Assembly: GCA_032988165.1 (NCBI GenBank)
Contig: JANTQF010000324.1
Location: 1-39,815 of the forward strand
From: Emmonsiellopsis sp. PD_33
Lineage: Eukaryota > Ascomycota > Eurotiomycetes > Onygenales > Ajellomycetaceae
DNA: 39,815 bases
Direction: 5' to 3'
Position numbers and translations under genes: made by a program. Numbering within the stretch: position 1 is the stretch's first letter; each line of letters starts with the position of its first letter. The notes under the pieces are model-generated. The model ran no database searches and was not told the DNA's origin. It saw only the letters and a program-made list of their open reading frames with translations. This document shows, in pieces, positions 30,443-39,815 of the stretch.

Positions 30443-32156
30443 GATGATGGCATCAAGCGGGTGGATTGGGGGAGCCTTGGGGGGAGGCGGTGGAGGAGAG
30501 ATAAGCTAGGGAGCTGTGGAGGCGAGGTGGAGAGTGTTTCCCAAACAACGGGGTCAACAATGAAAACGAAGACAGATGAGCAGACAGACGAGCAACAACA
30601 GATAGAGGGAGATGGAGAGGGGGCTGATGGAGGCGAGGAGTGAGAGAGAAGAAGAGGAGGAGGAGGAGGAGAGACGTCGATGGGGGAAGCCAGCGAGGGA
30701 GGTGAGGTGAAGCAGGGCTAGGGCGAGGACGAGGCTAGGCGGCTGCGGGACAGCCTGCCGTATTATTACGCCGCCGTACGCCAGCCCGCCCTCGCCTCGT
30801 ACCGGGCTAGTCTGTGTTGGGCGTGGTCGGCTATGGCTGCGGCCAATCACAGCGCCCGCTTGCCCGGTGATGATGTCAGGCTCTCCGCCTCACCGCCCAG
30901 CGTGCATCACATGATCTTACATACCGTTCCAATGTTACTACGTTACCGCCTTCCCGAGTGAGTGCTTACATCATTGGCTGCTGGGTGAATGTCTGATATC
31001 ATCCGAATCAGTAACTTACTAAGGTAAGGTCCAGGCATCTGCCCATGACGACTCTGCCTCGGGGCAGTTCCCTCTCAACACCCTGTTAAATTCACCAGCC
31101 CTATGAATACCATCAATATATTGCCTGTTAGATCCCCTTTACTAACTTCCCTTCCCATCTGACCAGGAATCGGGTTCAGGTCGGACGAACGAACAAACCT
31201 TGCCTGTGAACCATATATAAACCCTTCTATACGCCCCGTACTGCAGCACAAAACAACTCACAACTCACGGGGGAAATGGCTTTGTTGGGAATGTTCCCCG
31301 ATTAGCCTCGAGTCATTTAATCAGTTCAACAAAGACTGGACAGTTGAACAAAGAAATGGGGGTGGATGTGTTGGTTGATTTCATGGTTTGTGTTAGGAGT
31401 ATAAGTGACTACGGGCCTAACCTTGTTTCCTCATATATATCTTCCTAAGTATATGTAGTAGATACACGTCTACTAGATTCCCTACACCCATATTTCATCA
31501 ACCGGTCTATAATACACTGGCTTTATTACTTTCTCTCTACAAGCTACATTAGAAAAACGCTGCCTTTTAACTGATAATCATTGCAACTGGTGGGAATCAA
31601 TACTCCCGGTAGTGAATATGGAGAAAAGAATAGAGGGTATTGCCCACAATATTAACCATAAACGAATGGAATTAACCACCTTCCTCCAGTCTATACGGTA
31701 GGATGGCGCTAGTTAAAGTAAACAAGTATTAAAACAGCCGTGAAGGGAATGGAGTAGGTCGAGAACACATTTTAGGCATGTGTGTAGGTGGGTAGGTATG
31801 TGATGATCGAGCACCATCTGTATAATATAACAAGATAGGAACAGGCGATGGTACATGTACATACATCCCAGCCAAAACACCATGCCGGAGGGAGTCTGAG
31901 GAGAAGGCAAGACGCCATAGTATGGTATGCTTGATATCATAGCTCGACATCCCGTTGAAATGAGTAAAGAAAAGAAAGGATTGGATATATCAAAATGCAA
32001 ATAACCTCCCTGAGCTCGAGTCTGGTGAGTGAAAAAAAAGGGAGGAAGGGTGTGACACCCCACTCCAACCGCAGAAGTAGTGTACTGGCTGATGGATTGG
32101 GAACGGAAGAAAGGATCTTCCCCTTCCGTTCTTCACGACAGTAAATGCCAGGCTGC
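30443..32156. other. 1.7-kb intergenic region, no gene seen
   Basis: The first 400 nt (promoter side of the NBR1-like gene) are G/A-rich with a GAGGAG run near 30652-30672. The rest is AT-rich and without coding signals. Open frames on the minus strand at 31713-32205 lack protein character. Confidence 0.5.
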
Positions 32157-32479
32157 TTACACGATGTATCGGAATTGAGGGTTCTATTTGATAATTAATC
32201 AGCATGCTACCATGATATATATATCACAAATGGTCTAGGTCGTGATAAAGCACTTACTGTTTTCTCAGTCAGAGCATCCTCATAGTACGCACTGGCATGG
32301 TCGAATCCCTCACCGATGCCGGCGGCATCTCTCTTCTTATTGTCCCGAAGACAGATAAGTCTGTAAATAAACACGAGGGCTGCAGAGGCCACTGTTGTCA
32401 CCAATAAAACAATAAATCCTGGACGATAGCGAGGGGCATCTTGGGATCGAAAGACCAGGGGGCCGACAAAGCTGCGTTT
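32157..32479 (-). pseudogene. 3' stump of a Dal5-type MFS (allantoate/anion permease family)
   Basis: Minus-strand coding remnants at 32479-32258 and 32183-32157 join in frame around a 74-nt intron (GTAAGT donor, ATAG acceptor). Together they make the last 82 residues of a Dal5-type transporter: KRSFVGPLVFRSQDAPRYRP, a last membrane helix, LICLRDNKKRDAAG, then YYEDALTEKT and the family ending NPQFRYIV. The upstream coding part (about 400 residues expected) ends exactly where the left LTR begins, and it is not found beyond the right LTR. The gene is therefore truncated. The remaining frame is undamaged, so the loss looks fairly recent. Confidence 0.85.
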
Positions 32480-32638
32480 TGTTGGGAATCCCAAGATAAT
32501 CTCATATTCATGTAATCTCACTTAGAATTAGTGTTTACACAGCCACCCACATTCCTTCATACAAAATAGCTAGGGTTCCTATGAACCACCATTAGTTTTA
32601 CAATATTATTCAATTTGTACCTCATGAAGCAATGTACA
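32480..32638 (+). repeat. Left (5') LTR of the copia element
   Basis: 159 bp, beginning TGTTGGGAATCCCAAG. It is identical to the right LTR except at three dinucleotides, where the left has CA and the right has TG. Confidence 0.95.
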
Positions 32639-32647
32639 ATACTGACA

Positions 32648-32661
32648 GTTATGAGCCCAGC
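32648..32661 (+). other. Primer-binding site, half-tRNA(iMet) type
   Basis: GTTATGAGCCCAGC, nine nt after the left LTR, is the reverse complement of GCTGGGCTCATAAC, the anticodon stem-loop of eukaryotic initiator tRNA-Met. Copia elements use such an internal, anticodon-cut primer rather than the tRNA 3' end. Confidence 0.75.
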
Positions 32662-35600
32662 AATTTCCATTGCATATTTAACTTGATTTTTGTCATTATT
32701 ATCATCATTTTGTCATTTTTCACCCTATATCACATGCTTTTCACATGAAATACTGATATCCTCTGAAAAAGACCTAAGGAAATGTCCCCTAAATCCATGG
32801 GATCCATTAAAAATGGAGTCATGAAGCTTCATGAACTAAGCTTTTGAATACTAGAAGCTTTATATTAATTGAAAAATAAGGCTGTATGAGCACCTCTAAT
32901 AATCTAAAAACTAAAAAAGTAGAGCTTTTGAAGCTCTATCTATCTACCTCATCATGTCTGATATTACTACTCAATGTATGATAATAATGCTGAAGAACAG
33001 TAAGGACTAGAAGATTTAGTATATAAATATTATATTAATAGTAAGTAATTATAGAGTTTATGATTATATCAATTTATTAAAGGAAGATTATTAGCTGAAA
33101 GTAGAAGAACTCAAGATTGAGAATGATAAATCTAAAAAATCATTTGAAAAATAGGTGATAATATATGAAAAACATTAAATAGCTATAAATAAGATGTATG
33201 ATATTATCATAATGTTAGTTTTAAGAGTAGAGATAGAGCACATCATGAAGGTAAATAATACTCATGTTAAAGATATTATTAGAGTGCTGTGATATCACCT
33301 CTCTCCTACTATTAAAGATCAAAAAAATGAAGTCAGAGATTAATATAATACTCTAATGAAAAAATCAAATAGTAAGAATATTAAAAAATGATTAAATGAC
33401 TGATTTATAATCTGTGAAAAGATATAAAATATAGAGATTAGAGATCTATTCAATTTAGAGAGTAATTTTTTAACAGCTAATTAAGCAATCAATCTGATGA
33501 TTGCTGAAGGATTTAGATCTATTATCTTATATAATAAAAAGATGGGTGTGAATATCATTGACCTAGAATGATTAGTCAGAGAGATTAAGATTCAATATTG
33601 TGAGATAAAAGTCTTAAAAAATGATTATAGCACTATTTTTGCAACCTTTAACAGCCTAGATGGGGAGAAGAAAGACTCTACTAGCAGTGTGAATCTACCT
33701 GCAAAAAACCTGCAAAAAGACACTAAAGATTCAAAAAAGAAGGGTAAAAAGACTCATAATCTATATATCTATAGCAGGCCTAGATACTCAGCAGGAACTT
33801 GCTGGTATCTCAACCCTATATTAAGATCTAAGTGGTTCACAGGATATAATAATATATGTAAAAAGATAGATGAAGTATTGAAGGATGAGAAAGTCAAAAT
33901 GAAGATTAAGATAGAGATTGAGAAGATAAATAATAAGACTAATGTAGGTCTGTAGATAAATTTCTCAACTATTTATTAAATACTTTCAATCTTCTGTGAA
34001 GCTGTAGATGAATTGTTAATTTTGAATGCTAAATCTAGCTTATTAAATCATCCATTAAGAGATAGCTGAGTATATGATATAGGTAGAGAATCTCATATTT
34101 GCAATAATAGATCTAGATTTATCAATTTTGTAGAGGAATATAACATGTTATTCTATATAAATAACTCCTATATAAAAATTTAAAGTTATAAGATTACTAT
34201 TATATATCTCATAAATTTAATAACCTAAAAATACTTTATAGCTATACTATTCAATATAGTGTACATTTCAGATTTTCATATAAATATCTTTAGTTGGATG
34301 AGACCATTCACAAAAGGAATCTTACTGCATATAGAGATAATAATATTAAGAGATAATAGAAAGTCTTGAGCATTACTTACATAAAGAGGTAACCTTATAT
34401 ATTTAGAATATAATTCATACTTAAATATCATACTAATATTAATATTTTCTACTCTCACTGGATATAAGAAGTGTTTAGAGGCCCTGAAGATTTTAATAGT
34501 ATTAGTAGAGATTTAATATAGATAACTGAGATATAGTTTCAAAATCTTAATTACTTATCTATAAAATGCATCTGAAGGTATAATTATAGTAGGCAAGTTT
34601 ATAGAAGGAGGAAAGAAAGAGTTAGATCCTCATCTATAAGAAGTTACATATTATTATCAAATGTATGAGCTCTTAAAAGTAAAAAATCAGATATCTCATA
34701 GGCTATACATCTACTCTATCAAATCATTCAAATATCTCCATATCAATCTTATAAAGAATAAGAAAGATTGCTACTATAATTAGCAGTAAATAATGCATTT
34801 TACATGTGATTTCTTATGATTTTAAATCATATAAAATACAGTTTATAAGTTCAAACTCAAGAAAGCTCTCCCTGCAGTGGTGAAATAAATTAAATGCCAG
34901 TTCAATATAGATATTAAGATTATACATGTTGATAATGAGACAAGTATGTATTCAGATGAGATAAATGAGTAAATTCTAGAAGAAGGCCTCTCAAGAGAGT
35001 TCTCATTAGAATATATATATAAATAGAATGATGCAGCTAAATGCACAGGTACATTATTAATTAAAAAAGCTAGATACTTATAGATAGATGGATACTTACT
35101 CTCAGAGCTCTCACCTAAAATATATATAATAGTCAGCTATTTTATTAATTAAACCCCTACACACCTATTAAGATGGAAATTACCATTGCTAACTCTATAA
35201 GAGCATCTTAATCTCCCTGATAAGCCTTCATCTACTCACCTATACATATATAAATATTATATGTATGTGAAGATTCCAGATGAAGTTCTTAATCATATAA
35301 GAGCTTTAAAGCTAGAACTTAGAATGCATATTGATTATCTTATTAGGTATGATTTAATAAATATATAGAGAATTTAGATTTTACACTTACAATATATTAT
35401 AAGAATCAGAGATGTAGTGTTTAATGAATCAATTCAATTTAACCTGCAGAAACCTCATATTAAAGAGCTACTATAAGAATTTATTATAAATGAGATTGCT
35501 GAGGTGTTGTAAATACCTATAATAAAATTAATAATCTCTGAGGTCTACAAATAGAATAAAATGCTGGATTCTGCTGATATAAATATTTTCTGCCCTGGAG

Positions 35601-37963
35601 ATATTAAATAAATAGAAAAAATAGCTGAATCTAGCAATAAAGATGATAAAAATAGTTAAAGAGATATAAATAAATCTTTGATGCTCAAATCAACATCAGA
35701 ACTGCAGGTTTAGAGGAGTAAGCAGGTAAATAAATAGATTGGTAGAGAGGTTATTGAATCTGATAATCTTAGTAGCTAGTTACAGAGTAAACTGCAGGCC
35801 TTGCTAAGTAAATATAAAAAAGTATCTAAGTAATCTCAACTATCTGAACTATCTGATATCTTACCTTCAAATCTCTTCAATTAATTAAATTAAGTACTAT
35901 AAGTGCATGAGATCTCTGCAGACTTCAACAAATCAAATATAGTCTCTAGTAAATATATTAGATATACTATACATTTTAATGAAATCAAACATGTAAAAAA
36001 CAACTCTACTCAGCAGTTTTATGTAATATTCAGTGTAATTATGAACCTCACACCTCAGAAAGAGAATAATATGTGATTATATAGAGATAAACTCCTACTA
36101 CCACTAAATCATTGGAACTCATTAAAAATGCATAAATATAGTGAGGATTTCATTAATGCCATAATCTGGGAATAGGAGATAATTACTCAGAAGGATATAT
36201 ATAAAATAGTGCCTAAACCTTCAGAAAACATGTCAGTGATCCCCCTATACTAAGTATTTACCTATAAATTTAATGATAATAAATTTCTTAATAAATTCAA
36301 AGTATATATCTATATTTAAGATGACCTTCAACCTCCTAGTAAAAAAGATATGAGAGCTCATATACTTACTGATAGGATGTACTGCATGTTAATAGTAATA
36401 ATAGTAGCTTTTAACCTTAATATCAAGTAGCTTGATGGTGTGAACACCTTTATGAATAGTAATATAAATGAGGAAGTCTATTATAAACTATTAGATAAAT
36501 AATGGAGACTTTCAGGCCTTACCTTCTTAAGGTGATCTCTTACCTCACTTAAATTGAAAAAAGGCCTATATGGATTACATTGTTTGCCATTACTTTGATT
36601 AAATGAAGTCATAAAAATGCTACTATATATAAGATTTACCTCTTCACCTGATGATAAATACCTCTTTTTAAATGATTAAATAATCATTTTCTTCTATGTT
36701 GATGATTTCATTACTCTTTTAGATAAGAATAATAAAGATAAGAGAGATTAGATAGTTTGAGAACTTATAAATATATATAAGATTTATAATATGAGAAAAC
36801 TATGTTGATTCTTAAACATCTATATTATTTGAGATAGAGTAAATTTGAAGCTCTGAATCTACCTTAATTTCTATATTAATAAGTTAATAATTATATACTA
36901 TTTTGAGTAATCTTTATGAACTCATGAAGTGCCTCTTATGAGTATGAAACTTAAGGTTTATAAGGCTGAATTAATCCCTGTAAAAATCTATTACTATTAA
37001 TAATGTGTTGAATCTTACATCTATTCAGCTATTATTATGAGGCCTGATATTATATATACTACATTAAAGCTAGTATTCTTCATGTAGAATTCATTAGATG
37101 TTCATTCAATTAAGATAAATCATATCATTACTTATCTATAAGATATATGGAATTATATTATTTAATATGATAGTAGGTATGATGGATCCTAACTTAAACA
37201 ATTAATAAATTTACCCATAAATTTGACTATGCCACTGAATTCTAATATAAATCCTAAAGTCATTAAATTCTCTAGTGATGCTAGCTTTATGGATAATGCT
37301 AACTACTAATCTATAATTAAATATCTATTTAAAATGTATGGTAGCCCAGTTAATTAGAAGTCTACTCAGTAGACTATGATAACTACCTCCATAATAAAGG
37401 CTGAACTTCTCACTATATCACATACTAAATAAGAGGTTATGTGATAGAAGTAATTCCTCACTCAAATTCAATTTAACTCTGAGTATAAGATCTCTATCAA
37501 ATATAATAACACTTAAATAGTAGGATTATTAAATAAAAGTAATCTACAGATCAATATATGCCTTCACTATGTTGATATATATGGCAGTTAGCTTTGTAAG
37601 CAAGTTCAAAGCTCTGATATTAATATAACCTGGGTCTCTATGGTAGAGATGCCTGCAGACAGCCTAATGAAGAGCCTTCTACTATAAAAATATTAAAACT
37701 TCCTTAAATATCTTAATATCATTAATATTACTGATCTCATTGATATACAGTGAGATCTAGAAGAGAAAGATTAATTTATTTATTTTTATCATTATTTTCA
37801 TATATTTATTGATTTTGTTGATTTTTTGATTTCTATGAGGAACTCACCTGGCTGAATATTCAACACCTATATCACTGCATTATTTTGATTTTTATTTCCT
37901 ATTTAGGTAGTATGACTGGCCTCATTACATTCATTAAACAGTGTGGTGCACACTGGGGGGGTG

Positions 37964-38122
37964 TGTTGGGAATCCTGAGATAATCTCATATTTGTGTAAT
38001 CTTGCTTAGAATTAGTGTTTACACAGCCACCCACATTCCTTCATACAAAATAGCTAGGGTTCCTATGAACCACCATTAGTTTTACAATATTATTCAATTT
38101 GTACCTCATGAAGCAATGTACA
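37964..38122 (+). repeat. Right (3') LTR of the copia element
   Basis: 159 bp, beginning TGTTGGGAATCCTGAG and ending AATGTACA. Its outer flank ACGCC does not match the CGTTT flanking the left LTR, so no target-site duplication is present. Confidence 0.95.
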
Positions 38123-38369
38123 ACGCCGACACATTTGACGAGCAAATTTTAGCGCCGTTTTTTAGCGTGTACGTTAACGTATTAAATACACCATCCCTCT
38201 TGCTTCATAGTAGAAATCAGCGGTATTGTATGGTATTAATGTAATTTCCTAGCCCTAATTAATTAATTCTCTGGACCCCCAGCATCGAGATTTCACGCAG
38301 AGAGCTATACCCCTTGACCATGCAACCACTAACAAAAACAATCCACATTTAACTCGTAAAAGGAGGTAT

Positions 38370-39431
38370 CTAAGCACTAACACTAGCACTTTTTGGCATC
38401 CCAACGCCAACTGCGGCCGTCGCCCCGGCGTCAACCGTGAGAATCGTCCCAGTTATCCAGCGAGCGTGAGGCCCCGCAAGGAAAACAACAGCTCCAGCAG
38501 CGTCCCATGCATTTCCCTCGGTTCTGAGCAAACTTCTTTTCCGTCTGGCTTCTCTAGCCTCCTCTGTCATGCCTCCACCGTACATCATAGGGGTATATAA
38601 CATCTATAGAACAACAAGTTAGCCATATAAAAAGATACCCCCAAAGGCATAGACATAAACTTGCTCCTGGACAAACACAATTGACTCGAATTCCGTCCGG
38701 TGCATGGTGAACCGCCATAGCCCTGGTTAAATTCGTTACGGCGCCCTTCGAAGTAGGATACAGCAGATGCGGCGTGCCGCCCTTCAAACCCGCCACGCTT
38801 CCCATATTCACAATACTCCCTCTCACCTCCCCCTCATTCTTGCACATCTCGGGAATAGCATACTTGCTCATCCGCACCATACTCGCCACATTAATCTCCA
38901 TGCTCTTCGCCCACTGCTCCATATCAACATCAATCGCCGTTCCTCTATGCAGCTTATTAGTTGACCACACACCAAAACTCTATATCACCGCCTTCGCGTC
39001 TTAACATACGAAGCCCCTGCAATCCCAACATTGTTTACCTTTGAAAGCCAAGGGGGTTAGTGGGGTCCTTTTTTGGTGTGGCGGGGGAAGATGAGAAGGG
39101 GGGTTGGAGGATTTACCAGGATATCCAGCCGGCCGAACGTGTCAACTGCAAACTTCACGGCGTCCTCACAGTCCGTGGAAGAGGTCACATCGGCTTGAAT
39201 GGCAACTGCCTTGCCCATGTTGGGCTGGGAGGAGATCATCTCGACGGTCTTGTTTGCCCATTCAAGATTTTTATCAACACAAACGACTCTGCAGAGGTCC
39301 GAGGCTAGTAGGAGGGCGATGGCACGGCCGTTACCAATCCCATCTTCCAACGACCCGGCTCCGGTGACTATAGCGCATTTGCCAACTAGAGACCGAGACG
39401 GGGGACTGGATGGGATGGTAGTTTCGCTCAT
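38370..39431 (-). CDS. Classical short-chain dehydrogenase/reductase
   Basis: Exons 39431-39117, 39038-39010, 38944-38665 and 38603-38370 join in frame to 285 aa. The cofactor motif is VTGAGSLEDGIGNGRAIALL (TGxxxGxG with an insertion common in fungal SDRs). RLDILVNNVGIAGAS (NNxG) is followed by IVNMGSVAGLKGG (Ser), then YPTSKGA (YxxxK) and RVNCVCPGMLYTPMMYGGGM. The C-terminal LTVDAGAT is typical. It is an NAD(P)(H)-dependent oxidoreductase of unknown substrate, probably cytosolic. Exon 2 is only 29 nt. The last intron (38664-38604) must use a GC donor (GCAAGT) to keep frame with the strongly conserved CPGMLYTPMM, because the nearby GTTTAT donor would frameshift. The branch CTAAC is present. 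Confidence 0.88.
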
Positions 39432-39815
39432 TGTTGTCGCTGTTGTGTGTAATATATGTGGGAGGGATGGGGCGAGAAGAAAGGGGCGAAATATTCGTAG
39501 GAGAATGCAGGTGTTTTCTGGGCACTAAGTTTGTTCCGGAGTACTCAGAGATCTCTTGCTTCAAAAAGATATATCCAATGCGGTACTATTCCCCATAGTT
39601 TGATGGTTGAGTTCGGCAATGAATTTGGCGGGGTCATCGAGATTCGGCGAGGGCTGGTTGCCGAAGCCGAGTGGGAACTTCAAGGTTCAGGGCGCGTTCA
39701 GTGCCAAAGGTAAATTTACTGTTGAACAGTCATTTCTTGGCAAACTGCCTATTTAAGTTTAGCTTGACTGCATAACTGTATAAAATTCTCCCTAATTTAG
39801 CTTAAAATACCATAA
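39432..39815. other. Right-edge intergenic region, no gene seen
   Basis: Upstream flank of the SDR gene. No open frame with protein character was found. The last about 100 nt are AT-rich. Confidence 0.5.

Larger units (their letters stand above)
32480..38122 (+). mobile_element. Decayed Ty1/copia LTR retrotransposon, RIP-like mutated
   Basis: Two 159-bp LTRs (32480-32638, 37964-38122) start TGTTGGGAATCC and end AATGTACA. A primer-binding site at 32648-32661 and a G-rich polypurine-like tract just before the right LTR (CACTGGGGGGGTG) give plus orientation. Between them lie relics in copia order. Gag-like sequence starts at ATG 32954 and includes a damaged zinc knuckle reading SRPRYSAGTCWYLNP. 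Protease/integrase relics follow, then reverse transcriptase with FFYVDDFITLL (YVDD at 36695-36706) and KGLYGL upstream. An RNase H end contains MPADSLMKSL near 37649. Dozens of TAA/TAG/TGA stops replace expected CAA/CAG/TGG codons. I saw no CpG inside the element. It is non-functional. Confidence 0.95.

Noticed and set aside
33689..33955. Intact open frame as a separate gene
   Set aside because: It is a stop-free stretch of the copia Gag relic (damaged zinc knuckle and Lys-rich tail), not an independent gene.

Overview
This is a filamentous ascomycete chromosome segment, most like Eurotiales (Aspergillus/Penicillium type). The genes have 60-85 nt introns with GTATGT/GTAAGT donors, CTAAC-type branch sites and AG acceptors. 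Intergenic distances are short except around repeats. The gene set is typical of moulds: an OrlA/Tps2-type trehalose phosphatase, a PB1/ZZ NBR1 autophagy receptor, a monocarboxylate-type MFS transporter, a UstYa-family (DUF3328) protein and a CpG-depleted copia element. All spliced models were built by eye and checked for reading-frame continuity. I had no homology search.

Layout. 1-158: a possible edge-truncated exon (-). 1136-2097: PDAP1/PP28-domain phosphoprotein (-). 2983-5054: MFS transporter (-) with a minisatellite in intron 1. 7267-8229: extended SDR (-). 8551-8694: tandem duplication. 9385-10145: GNAT acetyltransferase (+). 10725-13733: trehalose-6-phosphate phosphatase (-). 14280-15180: degenerate repeats and a CA/GA-rich tract. 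15554-16458: conserved-looking acidic protein (-), divergent from 16788-18389, a mitochondrial Cid1-like nucleotidyltransferase (+) with degenerate catalytic residues. 18827-19848 (-) and 20699-21284 (+): a head-to-head pair made of a UstYa-type oxidase and a secreted, Kex2-repeat precursor peptide. 21285-25036: gene-poor. 25037-26173: LETM1-like mitochondrial protein (-). 26447-26973: MITE with a TA target duplication. 27720-30442: NBR1-like receptor (-). 32157-32479: 3' stump of a Dal5-type MFS gene, cut by 32480-38122, a decayed LTR/copia retrotransposon. 38370-39431: classical SDR (-) with a GC-AG intron.

Main discovery candidate: the 18.8-21.3 kb pair is the minimal signature of a dikaritin-type ribosomal peptide (RiPP) pathway. 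The precursor has a signal peptide and five dibasic-delimited repeats. Four carry an identical core ending AVYWTYG, and the fifth is a variant with AIYWEYN. The neighbouring membrane protein has both HxxHC motifs of the UstYa oxidases that cross-link such cores. I do not recognise a described dikaritin with a YWTY core. No tyrosinase, peptidase or transporter gene is visible beside the pair, so the pathway would be very small or would rely on genes elsewhere.

The other genes look like unrelated housekeeping or transport functions. The right side is shaped by transposon insertion and by point mutation of the RIP type.
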